A stretch of DNA of 64,000 nucleotides from Drosophila pseudoobscura. Its lineage: Eukaryota > Arthropoda > Insecta > Diptera > Drosophilidae. Below the pieces are notes generated by a model, which did not search any database, was not told where the DNA came from, and was given only the letters and a program-made list of their open reading frames with translations. The DNA is taken from the NCBI RefSeq assembly GCF_009870125.1, contig NC_046681.1:28790001-28854000 (forward strand), read 5' to 3'. The position numbers were made by a program, and so were the translations under genes. This document shows positions 37,801 through 50,778 of the stretch, one piece after another. Each line of letters opens with the position of its first letter. The stretch's first letter is position 1.

Positions 37801-40800
37801 AAAGAATAAAATAAAATAAAAACATTGAACGCATAATACACAATACTATCCATATACCATATACCATATACCATGTTCCACATATATGTACATATGTACA
37901 CCCGTACATACATATGTAAATATACGCGTACACCCGGGAGCAATAAACGCATACGCAATTTAATTGCGCACAAAATGGCTACCAGGACAGACGAGGCATA
38001 CAAAAATAATGCAAAAAAAACCAGAACAAAAATTACATAAAATAAAATAAAACACCAAAAATCTCGTTTTTCAATAGCGTAATAATTAATATAAAATAAA
38101 GTCCGGATGTGCCTGAGGAAGGAAGGAGAAGGACGTGTGCGCATATATCATTCGGGGGCATATTATTAAACGGCGGATGTTTCCAGTCTGGCATTTGTTG
38201 GGGAGTGTAATATTTGTACCCATGGCAGTGCACTTAGTAATCCTCAGGGGTAAGGGGGTACTCCTACCCAAAAAGGGAACCGGGTTCTTATTTATATTCT
38301 TTAATAGGCACGTACTTCCAGACTAAAACCATCTTAGAAAAGGGAAGGACAGCAAGAGTTTAAAGCGCTTAAAATGATACCCAGCCTGGCCTTCTTTTTT
38401 CCTTTTTCTGAAGTCCGATAGTCAGCTTGTCAAGGCCTCCGCCCCCTAATGCCCCTTAGTTTCCATAAACAACCGGATAATCTTGAGCAGATTTAATATT
38501 CCTGTTTTTGCTGTGATAAATGTGGCAACATTTAATGGGGGCTCTCTCGCAGATTTCAATTAAATAAATGCCACGACTATTTAGTGCGTTCAATCCGCTT
38601 TTATAGGCGGGCATTAGCCCGGCCCGAAGCCATCTACTGTCTCCATAAGGCTTTCTGCTTATTAAGAAATATCTTTCTGGGGGTGTGTGCGGGGCAGGAC
38701 CTTTTCTGCCAGCCTGCGGCGCCAGTGTGCAATGTTTTTCCTCATTTTCATATTGCTCTTTACCGGCTCATCATAATATTGCCCCAGAAGCACCCATTCC
38801 AGCCTCAGCTTCAGCTTCGGGACCAGCACGAAGGAGCGGGCAGGGCCAGGCGTACGGCCAGGGCCAGGAACAGTGCGCCAAAGGCCATTCTTCAGTGTCA
38901 AATCCAACGCACGGTCTTGTGCCCCCAACCGGTCTCTCCCTTGTGCTACTTGGAGGCATACACTTTTAATGCGTGTCGCTCACATTTTATGAGCTGTCAC
39001 AAAGCACAAGGAACCCAGAGAGGAAAAACAAAAAAAAAACCCTCGAGAGGAATGCCTCGACATTGGGATACCCGGTAGTTGGTGGAGACCAGTGACAGGG
39101 CAGGGTAAAAGGCGAGAGTCCGAACAAATTTCCACTGTAGTATCTGAGTTTTCTCAAGGGTATTCCCCATAAGATAGTCTCGATTGTTGCATCTATTGAG
39201 CAGAGAAACCATCTAACCCTCCTGCTCCGTGATCACTGGATATAATAAACAAGAAGGAAGTGCGCACTCACGCAGCTGTGACCAGCATCGCAAATAAATG
39301 AAAAAAGTTAGCCAAATAAACAAAAAAGCAAAAAAGGGAAACATGAGCACCAAAATGTAGGTGGAAAAGTTATGCACTTTCCCCCAAAAAAACCCACTCC
39401 ACTCCACACCACTCCCCACCACTCCATTTGGACCTGCCTCGCCCTGTTCGACCAACTGCGGCTCTTATTTAATTAAATGTCAAATGCTGGCCGACAGTTC
39501 GTTTGATTTGAACAACATTTGGCGGCTTTACCCGACTGGACTGGCCCCGAACATATTTGATTTATTCCATTTCGTTTGTCTGTCAGTATTCGAAACGAGC
39601 ACTGAATGCGCGTTTACGTGTAATTTGATTTTTTCCTTGGAAAAGTGAAGGGGAGAATAAATGGAAAATGTGTCAAATTTGTAAGTAGTTCATTGTTTGG
39701 CCCAAAAGGTAAGACCACCGTTTCAAACGGTGGAATACTGGAATAATGGCTGTATAAATGTGCACAAATATCACGCATACGCAATGATGGCCTCGACTAG
39801 AACCGTTCGTCCAGGCATCGCTTTGCCATGCACGGATTTAATTATGAACTAATTAATTTGCACACCCAAACCCTGTCCATCCGGGCACAATATTCCCCGC
39901 AAACGAATTAGTTTTCAATTTCAAATACATATTCGAGTGCGAGTAAACGAGTACACGAGTAAGCGAGTAAGCGAGTATATGTGTGCTTGCTCGTTTATTC
40001 GCATCCATCCAAGTGCAGTGCTCACGGCCCCTCTGGCAATCATTTGTGCAGACATATGTATGCACTGAGGGGGGGGAGGAGTGGGGAGGGGGCGGTGTGC
40101 TGTCAGAAATTCGTTTTGCAATTTGTTCATTTTCCATTTAACCTCTTTTGTGGCGCATTTTCCACTTCAAAGCGCAGGAAATGTCCTGTGCAATTATTTG
40201 CATTGAAATGATTGTATTTTTCATTCATTTCATACTTCTGCAGACCTCGGTGCTGGTTTTTTTTTTTGCCAGTTTATTATCACATGAATGGCAAAAGTAA
40301 TTTTCTAGTTAATTTGTAATGTAATGAGACATTCGCCGGCACAAGGAGCAGCCACATGAAATGTCCAAAAGCATGTCCAGAGCAGCGGCAGCTGTTTCAG
40401 CGGAATGTTTTCAAATAATCTTGCTAATATGTGACTACATTTAATTAACCGCGTTTGCCGAGCAAGAGCGCATCCCTCCCCCCCTCCCACTGTCTCTGCT
40501 GCAGGGGCTGCGGTATGACATCAAAGGCATTCGCCCCCCACACCCACTAATTAGACGTGCCCTGACATACGCCAAATTATCAATAATGCACAGCAATTCG
40601 CCTGTGTTCGTGGTTCTGTTTGTCCTCCTGGTCGTCCTCCCAAGCTCCACGTTCTGTTCAGTTCTGTTCTTGCACGTTATGTTGGCTCTTCGGTTGATTA
40701 ACCAAGGAGCTCGCAGCGGTTGTTGCTTTAATTAACACTAAGCGAAACCAGTCACATTCGATCGAGTCAAATCAATTCGATTGTTAACGCTGTGGTGTAT

Positions 40801-43800
40801 GCCCTTTATTTTCCCATTCCGATTGCCTTTCCCATTCCCTGAATCCATCCAAGTAATTAGTGTAATGCACTGGAGGTTAACTAAATGTGGCTGCCACAAA
40901 TGGAAGATGAAGATTTTCTGTATACACACGAGTACCGTCAACCAGCTGTCAGCTCGGTTTGAACAGCTTGTCCGCACTTCTCTCAGCCTAAGCTCCTTGG
41001 AGCCCATCTTAGCTGGAAATATTCGAGAAAAAAAACATCAAACAAATGCGATAATTGGAAAAACCTCCATCAAAATATCAACACACTTCTGTCGCTTTTC
41101 ATTTTAAAGTAAACACAACTTGATCGACAGGGAAAAATGTGTGTAATTGCATTGTATTTGTGTTTGGGCTTTGACCAACTCCAAACAAGTTGTTGCTTGG
41201 GCCTGCGGTGGACTAAACAATTTTCCAAACTAATACCCCGCTGGGAGCGGGGAGCCCTGGGAGCACTGGGAGCTCAACCACACATGCGAGCGTTCGTAGT
41301 ATGCCCCACAAAAATGGTCGAGAGAGTCGAGGGGAGAGTACGAGTACGAGTACGAATGAATGAACCGTATGAAACGTGGCAGAAAAAACCGAAATCCCAA
41401 AAATCCCTTGATTTATTTCTAATACCCATACACACACACGCACCCGGGCACACGCACACACATGCAGAAGGCAGAAATATCCTGGTAAATAGAGCAAGTG
41501 AAAAGTTCTACCGCACAACAACAACAACCAAAGAAAAGAAAGAAGAAAAACGCAACAACAAGAGGGAAAACTTTAGCATTTCCCTGAGGAACTAAATTGT
41601 GCCACCGGCGGTTTGTTTGCTTCCTTTCAACCGGGGCGGGTCCTTTCTCCGAAGCTCCGAAGCTCCGTATCTCCTTCTCTGTTGTGCCTACTCCAAAGGC
41701 CTCGAACCACTCAAGGATCTGTGGCACGGACACAGAGACGGTGGCAGAGCGGGAGGCGGGCATGCAAAGTGAAGTAAAGCTAAACGAAAGTGCCTCAATT
41801 TAAGTTGTAAGCTGATTTGCCAGACCGTAATATGGCCGCCCCTAACACACTCAGACCATTCAGAAACCCATGTGTATATATGTATGTATGTACATGTGTA
41901 TGTATCCTCGCACTCCTCTGCTGTGCACATATGTGCCTGGGCCCAAGGAGTACATGAGGCAGTCGCCATTGAAGTAGAAAAACTTTTTGGTCGGAGCAGC
42001 AACAGAAAATGCTCCAAATTAAGGCAAAACTTTTGGCAAGTATTCCCTTTTTTGTCGATGCCATTGGACGGAGAGCATCATGCATTTGTAATGAACTTGG
42101 ATGAGTGCGCAAAATAAAGGGAATACATAAATATTATTACAGATTGCCACTTTGCTGGGCAGCCAACAAAAGGGATACACTCGTTTGGGGCGAGGGCTTT
42201 CCTTGACATTTCCATATTGTAGAATGGTAGAACACGTTCGTTAGCCAAGCATGGAGGACTTTTTGCATTCTCATCCCAACCTGTTCAAGGACTCCTGTAT
42301 CCTGCACAAAGGTGGGGGTATGATCACTTATTAGAGAAATGCTCTCGAGTCCCCAAAACTGTTCATGGAAATATGGAAAACTATATGGAACTGTCATTGC
42401 CTTGTCTCTCATCTTAAGTATCGCACAATTTAACAAACGGTACGAGTAGATGGGGCCTCAGCCAGCCTCAGCAGACTCTATGAAGAGGATCAAGTATTCC
42501 CCACAATGCACACGGACTTCCTCTATTATAGACTCCAAACGAAGGGGGAGGGGGGGCAGAGTTAAGTGGAGCCTTCTTGTGTTTGAGAGGGCTGTTTTGG
42601 TCTGATTTTGACACAAATCCCTTTGGTGCTAAAGCAATTTATGCGGTCTCAAGGCAAGGCAAATGGTATAGGACTAACCGCCGACTACTACCGCCACTAG
42701 ACTCCCTAACAAACACACTCAAGATGTGCGCTCTGAATGCGAGAATAGTTTTTCCGTATCCCAGGGAGTGGGAAAAGAGGGATTACCGGGAAGGAAGGAA
42801 GGATGTGGAAGGTCTGGGTCGGGGTCGGGCTCTGAATCGGGCTCTGAGCAACCCCCATGCACTTGGCTGGGCTTTGGTTATGGCTGGTTGGTTATGGTTA
42901 GATTGGTTGCTTCGCTGGATGCTGCATAAGTGCAATTTTATGTTCTGGCCCCGAAAAGTTCCTTCGCAGTAGTTGATAAATGGCTCACCGACGATGGTCG
43001 GCCCCCGACGGAAAAATGTTATGGAATTCTCAAAGCCAAATCCCCTCCATTCCCAGCAACAAAGCATAAAAAAGGCAAAAATGTAAATTTTCCTGCATAA
43101 ATCTAACAATTTTCAAACATATGTATACGTGTGTACGTACGAGTATGTCCCATTTCGAAAATAACCGAGAGGGGAAGGGAAGGAGGGGAAAAAAGGGCAA
43201 ACAAAACCACATGCCACGCCTAACAAGCCGCCAACACCACCGCCTACCTTTGTGAGTGGTACATGGCCGCAGATAAACCGCCCAAAAGTAATGCCAAAAC
43301 ATTTCGTGTCATAAATTTTACGACATAAGCGCGAAAAGCAAAACAACACAAAAGCCAACAACCCAAAAAATGGAAGGACAAAGGAAATTGGAAATAGGAA
43401 ATGTCCAGCGTCAAGAGGGCGAAGAAGCAATGCCCTTAGAGGGATATTTATAGTACTCGTATAGAGTATAATGATATTCGATCTTGGTCATTGACTGAAA
43501 AACATATTAGTGTGCCTACGCTAGCCATAGACGGAGCAGTTTTTGAAACATTTGTCTACCGTCTCTGACCATGGTTAAAACCTATAGTACCCCTGATGGT
43601 AGGGCATAAAATACAAGCAATGTGCATTACAATAAATATTGATTTACAATTTTTTGCGCTTAGAACATTAATTTATCTGAATTCAGAGGCGTCGCTATAA
43701 AAGGATCAACAAACAGAGGATAAATAAGTGATGATAAAAGCACCAAAATTATGAGTATCAAATCAATATTTAATTGGATTTTAATAAAGTTCGAATTGGT

Positions 43801-45130
43801 CTTACTTAGCTACAAATTCCCCACAAATTTGATTACATTCCGAACGCATTTTATTAGCAGCCCCTCCCCGCCTAAGCATCTGCCTGCGGGAGGCCTATAA
43901 AAGCCTCTCCACTGATATTTAGCTGTTTCGGATGGGCTCTGCAGGGCTATAAATTAATTTAAGTGCCTGAAAATATTTTTGATAACATAAAATCAAACCG
44001 AGCGAGATCCCTTTCCCGTTGGCCTGCTGGTCGTGCTGTGCCGTTGCGGTTCAGCCCTGGAAATTTAAACGGCCTGGCCATTAAGCGGGCCGAGCTGGAT
44101 GTAGTTTAATGGCTTTATTTCGGGGGGAATGGGTGGGACAGGGTTCAGACGGCTGTTTCCCAATACTCGGCCGCACTTTGGCCAATTCTATTGGTCTTCT
44201 GCTTGAAGATTTAATTAAAAAAGTCGAGAGCATGCAAACGAAGTTTTTTAAAGGGAGTGGAAGGCACGATTCGGCTGGCATAAGCCAGAACTTCTTGAGG
44301 GCTGGTGGCATACCCGCCACAAAGGATGCGCCAAAGGCAGTCAACAGTGACGGGCAAAGGCAGCGCCAGGCAGCGCAAGGCAAGGCAAACTTGGGAAAAC
44401 TTATTCTTGGGAGCATCGTTATCATCGCCCATCATCAGGCCCGACAGATACAATAACAACAGCAACAGCAAAGGCAACGGCAAAGGCAATGCCAGAGAGA
44501 AAAGATATGACAGCCACTCGTCGTCTTCGATTCCTTCGATAGCAATACTTTTAAAGTAAATTGCGGCAAAAAGGAGAAGCCTTCAAAAGGAACGGGGAGT
44601 GGGGGCAGCACGGAAGCTCTCCCGCACACGTTACGGCACTTTGCCTGCGCTCCACTCCGCTCCACTCCGATCCGTTCCACGCTTCGTTTGGCTCTGATTT
44701 TTCGCTGCTCGTCATGGTCATGATGGTTTTTGCTTGGAAAATTAATTGCATGCAAATATTGACAGAGCGAAAGTAAATATAATTTCATTGTTTACTCATA
44801 AATACGCATTATTTGGAAAATGAAAATAGAAAAGCGCCTTCCCTAAGGCTGAACGGAAAAATGGGAAAAATAAATGAAGAAAGAAAGGAAGTGAAGAAAA
44901 AACTAATTGCTGCTAACCGAAGATGGAAGTATACTTTTCAGAAAAGGTATATAAATATAAAAAAAATTACCAGTACACCTACCTGGTGAGAGCCAAAAAC
45001 TTCTCACATGGAGAAACCTTGAAGTTAAAACAGAGATTCGATCCCACTGGAAGGGTATCCTTTGTACAGGTTTGGAATATAAAACGAGGGGGAACGTTGT
45101 GAGTTGCTGCGGACACCGCAACTCTACGGT

Positions 45131-46175
45131 TATACCCGATACTAAGTCAGTATGGGTCTCCTCCGGCAGACGCCGTGCGAGAGAGACAGAAAATCAGTCT
45201 GAGCGTGACGTCGGGCGCTGCGTAGCCACTGCAAATTGATTTGTTCCTTTTGGCTATAAAAATGATCTGATCTGATCCAGATTCATCAATCTAATAGATA
45301 TGGTCATTATCTATGATTCTGCGTTTTTAGTTTTCTCAAATCTGCAATATTGTGGATGCAACAGATTTTCGTCCTTTGTGGGGGCGGATGGGGGTGGGGC
45401 GAAATTCTGAGATATACGTTTTATAGTGACATCTTAAAGGAGTGTGTGCACCAAATTTGGTTACTCTAGCCTTAATAGTCTCTGAGATTTGTGGTTGCCT
45501 CAGATTTTCGTCCTTTGCGGGGGCGGAAGGGGGTGTGGCGAAATTTGGACAGAAAACGGTCAAGGTCCGATATCACAGGAGTGTGGATACCAAATTTGGT
45601 TGCTCTGGCTTTTATAGGTTCTGAGATCCTTGAACTCATATTTTGCAATTGGCAAAACCGACCATGAAACCTGTGTGTTAGAGTGAGACAGAGCGAGAAA
45701 GAGTGAAATTGTTTTCGTGATTCTGGCTGTAATAATTATACGATCTGGTTCAGATTTTGCACTCTAGAAGATATAGTCATCTTCTACGATTCTGCGTTTT
45801 TAGTTTTCTCGTATCGTCGAAATTGTGGATGCCACAGATTTTCGCCCTTTGTGGGGGCGGAAGTGGGCGGGGCAAAGTTTTGAAATATTTTTGGAGCAGT
45901 GACATATCACAGAAGTCTGGATCCAAAACATCGTTGCTCTAGCTCTTATAGTCTTTGAGCATTAGGCGCTGAAGGGGACGGACAGACGGACAGACGGACA
46001 GACGGACGGACGGACAGACGGACAGACAGACAGGGCTCAATCGACTCGGCTATTGATGTTGATCAAGAATATATATACTTTATAGGGTCGGAAACGATTC
46101 CTTCTGGACGTTACACACATCCACTTTTACCACAAATCTAATATACCCCAATACTCATTTTGAGTATCGGGTATA
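45131..46175 (+). mobile_element. DINE-1/mini-me-like non-coding mobile element (fullest copy)
   Basis: About 1.04 kb with matching inverted ends. It begins TATACCCGATACT and ends AGTATCGGGTATA, and each end has a small hairpin (atact...agtat). Inside are internally repeated modules (cagattttcgtcctttg and gggggcgga blocks at about 45360, 45505 and 45840), a GACGGACA tetramer core (45980-46030), and then the GATCAAGAATATATATACTT block followed by ggtcggaaacgattcc. Termini, microsatellite core and conserved 3' block fit the DINE-1/mini-me group of Drosophila non-autonomous elements, now regarded as Helitron-related. It encodes no protein. Other copies lie at 22.9, 50.9, 54.3 and 55.1 kb. Confidence 0.8.
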
Positions 46176-47438
46176 ATCACGATTTTCCGGGGTGGATTTT
46201 GTGCGGAGATAGGCTGGATTTTGACAGTTGCTCGGTTAATCGGTTTAAACATTTGGTGAAAATGCTGCTGCCTAATTAGCATCATTATTTTTGATGGGGT
46301 CACGCAGGCAGCAAAAAAATACTACAGCCGGAAGGCCGTAGGAGGAGGACGGGGTGCCAAACCTGGACCTGACAAATAGGCAAATGCTTAGCAAAGGTAA
46401 TTAATGGGAAAGTGCAAGCAAGATGGAGCTAGACTGAGATAAAAACGAGGCCCTCCAGTGATAATTAATGTGCGTTCTAAACACGAACATGAGACTCCGA
46501 ATGGCACCGTGGAGGAGGTTATCGCTATCGCCAGAGCTGATATCAAATTGAAGCCAATTAAAAGTTACCAGTCTGTGAAGCTGCCAAAAAGCAGTCGGAA
46601 GCGGGTCAGGTCCGACCAGATTTCATCTGATACCTCTTCTTGTTGTGGGTGGCTCTTGGCTTTTGAACAAAACTTTCACGAGCAAAAATAGCATTAAATT
46701 GCACACAAAAGAACTCCCAATGCTTAAGACCATGACCCGCCGGCCGGGGGCCAAAACAACAATTTACGCTCTCCAACTTGTTCGAGTGTTGCGCTTAATC
46801 GTCAAAAACACTTCTTATCGAAGAGCATTTCCCACTCTCCCAAAGCCAACTTTGCTCATAAATTATTACACAAAATTAGTTGCACACCAGCCGAGGAAAA
46901 GGACGATGGAAGAATACAGGAGAAAGGAGATGAAGAGTGCAGGGAGAAACATCTCAAAGGACTTAACAAATTTAAAGCTCGAGGAAGAACATGAAATATG
47001 GCTGGGCCAGGACAAAAAGCTAAATAATCACAGACATGTAGGATAATAAATGATTAACGTCCTGTCGAGACTCTGGGTGGGGCCTGGGAGGTCGTTTGTA
47101 TATATCTAGGTATGGCATCTCCCTCCTCCGCTCGAGGATTGTCGAGATTGCCGCCAAAATGTTGGCCAACTCAATGTTTTTAAATTGATATTGATGAGCT
47201 TTGCCCATTAGGCAGGGCTTTGCAGTACCAAATTTACCCTTTTGCGGAATATAATTCAATTATAATTGAGAAACATTTACCAATGATTTTGAGGACAAAC
47301 AAAATAAAAGATACTTCATTGCAAATAGTGCCATCGTTACAGTAAATATCCCAAATCAAGTAGACTACATCAACAACTTTTAAACGAGATCTGTCTTATT
47401 ATTTAAACCTCCAACACCAGATATATCAACCTGATAAT
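46176..47438. other. Region upstream of CFAP91-like copy A
   Basis: Holds two overlapping open frames, described separately, and the presumed promoter and 5' UTR of copy A. No TATA box is evident in the last 200 bp before the ATG at 47439. Confidence 0.5.
46458..47046 (+). other. Possible decayed coding fragment of unknown identity
   Basis: Two frames follow one another: 46458-46691 (about 77 codons, Lys/Ser/Val-rich and not repetitive) and then, shifted by one base, 46645-47046 (about 133 codons, with a charged end containing NISKDLTNLKLEEEHEIW). Neither has a recognised domain, and the first codons are not convincing starts. It could be a frameshifted relic of a gene or a chance pair. It is just upstream of copy A but shows no similarity that I can see to the CFAP91-like proteins. 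Confidence 0.2.
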
Positions 47439-50400
47439 ATGTCAGCTCAGAGGGAGATTCCCCGAAGAAAGCGAATGCTTCATTTCCTGCAGGAAGAAAG
47501 AGAAACGAGGAGAAATAATAGCAGCCCATCGTCTCCACTCAGAATAGAAAGGGAGCAGAGTCCAAAACTCAGCCGAAATGCCACATTCAAGAATCGAGAG
47601 CCCGCACATCTTAAGGACGATTACAGTGGAAGCAGCCAGAGCCTATCATCATGTCTGATCACGAGGTCTCCGCTGGGGCCACGATTGAAAAGCGGTAGGT
47701 ACGGAAGGATTTGATATCAAAAAGGGTTTGCTAATCCCATTTCTCGTGTGCTTTGGTCTTCCTATAGGTGCCAACAACCCAGCGGAGCGGTCCACCGGCA
47801 GATTGCCACGTACAGACAGTGAGTGCCTGTTCCAGGCACCGGGAATCGACTTTCTCACAGAAAAGGATACTAATACAACAACCCATGAGGTCAAGCTGGA
47901 TTCCTCGGTTTATCCTCGGAAAACACCTTTAAGGAACAAGTGCGACTTTTTTCCAAAATACGTGTACAATCGTCCATTCAAGGAGCAGGCAACCCAAACG
48001 CTCTACAGGTAACGCTCAATACTAAACGAGGACCTATGTAGGTCTTTGTAGCTAAAATTTGTACTCCTTCTGATTCCCAGGGAAGCCTCGGCACAAACCT
48101 TGGCCTATTTGCCGGAGACTGAGGACAAGGAGATAGATGAGCATCTGGAGCTTTTCAGACTGGCTTCAGCTCTTCCTGGCGATAAGCCCCCGGGACTCTA
48201 TGAGGTAGAAGTCTTGGAACGATCCCGCAAACGTTGGGCATTTAACAAGGCACTGAACACAAACCTAAAGAGGCAACTGCAAGAGGCCCGAGAATTGGCC
48301 ATGAAAACGAAGTACAAATCCATACTGGAGGCCTTCGAATGGGAGAGTTGGATCGAGCGGGAGGAGTGCATACAGGAGTGTCAGAAGAGGCGTCTGGAAA
48401 TCGTTATAAAGATGTTCGACAAGCGCGAGAAGGAGATGCATTTAGCATCCAAGACGCGCATTGAAATGGCTTGCGAAGGTATCGAGATGCGCCGTCAAGC
48501 TGGTCTTCACAAGAACGAGATAGAGTATCAGCGAGGCAAACGCCGGCTCGAAATACAACTCGCAAAGACATCCCGGAAATGGCAAAGGCAGAGTCCCCTG
48601 TATTCCTTGGGATCACCGTGCTCCGAGTTCTATGGACCACTAATCAGACACGGTGTAGATCCGGCACGTCGTCACTTTATAGGCGCTAACCGCAAAGCCT
48701 TCGACACTAGGATGGACGACCTGGAGAAGCGCGTGAAGATGAACAACGTGACGTGTCCGTTCCGAAAACTGAAGGAATTGTCCAAGCCCAGAGAGTATGT
48801 TAAGGAGTATGAGCACAACTTCTGCTCTGAACAAAAATTACAAAAGCTTTACGACTCCTTGACGGCATTACGAAAGCAGCAATACGAACACAAAAATCCT
48901 CCCAAGAGTCTGAAGAAACGACACAAACCACCCGCTCATTCAGTTGATGCACGCATGAGCTCTTTTTCAGGCTCGACCACTATGTTCTACAATCCTAAAA
49001 AGTCAAGGATGGAGCAACCGCAAAAGGGGCATACAGTTGAACTTGATCGATCGAGTGCACTCGCCAAGAGCTTACAAGACGATAGGAGGCAAGTAGACTT
49101 AGAGTATCTGTTGCAAAAGTACGAGGGTACCTATATTGGTTGGATTATGCAGTTCCTCTCTGAGGAAATGGGGCGGCTGAAGGAACAGCGAAGGCTCCAC
49201 TTCTTTACCATTTTGGCCCAAAAGGAGAGATGGCGGCGCGAAGCGAATGAAGCAGGATTGCGGCAGAAGGAGAATGAACTGAGAAGGGTATACGACGAGC
49301 TGTTCCAGAAGTGCAACCCTGCCAACAAACAAGTTAGCAATGAGTATCTCAAAAGGATTCTTACAACAGATTTGATCCACATAGCAGACCATGAGGCCAC
49401 TAAAACGGTGACGGGTCTTGCAAAAGACATTGATGCCGATATCGAGCGTTGGTTGGAGAGCTTCAAGCTCATTCAGACGCCACTAACCTATGCTCCACTG
49501 CGTCTCATGCTACGTGACATGGTCTCCCCAGACATAAATGCTGCTCTCGATCGTCATGAGAAGGCTCTTATCGCTAATTATATTGTTGAGGACGTGATAT
49601 TTGGCAGAGTGTGGGAGGAGCTAGAACCATTCGACATATCCACCACCCTGACTAGCGACTTAATTGATCGCCTCATCGACAACGATCTCTATCTATTCTC
49701 CACGGACAGCGAAAGTGACACACCGCAGAAAACTTCAAGCTACGAGGCTAAGGCTATTATACGAAAGCTTATCCGCCAGGCAGTTCCCGGACAGCGCTGG
49801 AAAGATGAAATCGAACGCATTGTGCACGAGAACCAAAACGATCTATTCGATGATGTCTTCGCAGCAATCATGAACAAGATTGAGAATCCACCACCGGTGC
49901 GACCTTCCCAGTTAATCGAAGTCGGCCCAAGGCTATCGCACACTGTCATTAAAACGGAGGATAATATTCGAGCCATGGAGATTTTAGAGTTCGAGGCCAT
50001 GAGAGATCAAATCCATACACAGTATTCGGAGGAACTCAAAACAACAATCCTATCCCTATTCAAAAAAATTACGGTGGATCATATTACCAAAAAATTGGAG
50101 ACCGACGAACTATTTACTGAAGATGAGACCATTCCAATGGGCGAAGACGTATTCATGAAGTCACAAAGCTACGGACCTCCAGAATCTGATCCGAAATTAG
50201 ATTCTGACCTATACAGCATTATGGGGATTGTTGATATTTGTAAAGAGAAGAACTTTAATTTGCTCAAAGGAACCGGGCTTCCCAAATTGGAATACAAACT
50301 GAATGACTATATTTTTCCATCGCAAATAGTCGTCTGCGAAAAAGATGATGTAGAGGAACATGAGATGGAGATGGGGATGGAGATGGACATAACGGGTGAG

Positions 50401-50778
50401 ACAGACATAGTGACTGAAACGGAGATGACAGTGAAGGAGGAAATGGCGATATCAATTGAAGACAAAATATCGATTGGTTTAGAGGAAGAGATGAAGATGG
50501 AGGCAAAGATAGATGTGCAAATGGGTAGAAAGATGGTGGAAAAGGTAGAGTCGCCGAAAATTAACAATCCTAGTCTGACTGAAAAAACCTCCGAATACGA
50601 TGAAGAAAACTATGAAATAGAGTCTATTGATAATATGGAAGCCTCAATAGAATCGGATCATAATCTCATTAAGAACCTCATCAAAAAAGCTCAAGAAGAA
50701 GATGAACTGGATACGTCGTCTTTATCTAAGAATTTGTTAAAAAAGAACAGCTTTGAAATAACTGCATTAGTTGGTTAA
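47439..50778 (+). CDS. CFAP91-like protein, copy A
   Basis: Exons 47439-47694, 47768-48008 and 48081-50778 (phases 1 and 2) give 1064 aa. The family acts at the base of axonemal radial spokes, in the calmodulin- and spoke-associated complex of motile cilia and sperm tails. Family signs are the paired motif GTQTxYR...AQT (here ATQTLYR/EASAQT, about 160-171, split by intron 2), PGLYEVEVLERSRKRW (about 201-216), a charged coiled-coil stretch (about 225-340), [15 protein letters not shown] (349-363), and FLSEEMGRLKEQRRLHF (about 523-540), which matches the vertebrate FLSKELVRLQEERRIHA-type segment. [16 protein letters not shown] and following helices (about 630-766) are almost identical in all four copies. 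The last 300 residues are acidic and specific to this copy, with a Met-Glu-rich run (EMEMGMEMDI region, nt 50350-50530). Splice sites are GT-AG (gcg/gtaggt and acag/gtaacg donors). The identification rests on motif order and spacing recalled for CFAP91. Confidence 0.85.

Larger units (their letters stand above)
27326..45130. other. Long gene-free region
   Basis: I find no supportable gene over nearly 18 kb. Open frames are short, repeat-driven and mutually overlapping. Features are simple repeats (27.86, 29.75, 30.66, 31.13, 31.98, 32.32, 32.87, 34.87, 35.76, 37.85 and 39.94 kb), GC-rich patches and AT-rich blocks (about 31.65-31.96, 33.45-33.65, 37.5-38.1 and 43.45-43.85 kb). It could be intergenic space or a long intron of a gene outside the window. 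Confidence 0.55.

Noticed and set aside
38584..39078. 164-codon + strand frame
   Set aside because: No homology recognised and overlapping frames on both strands; composition and context look non-coding.
44109..44456. 115-codon + strand frame ending in a CAA/GGCAA repeat
   Set aside because: No recognisable domain, partly repeat-derived and with no clear splice partners.
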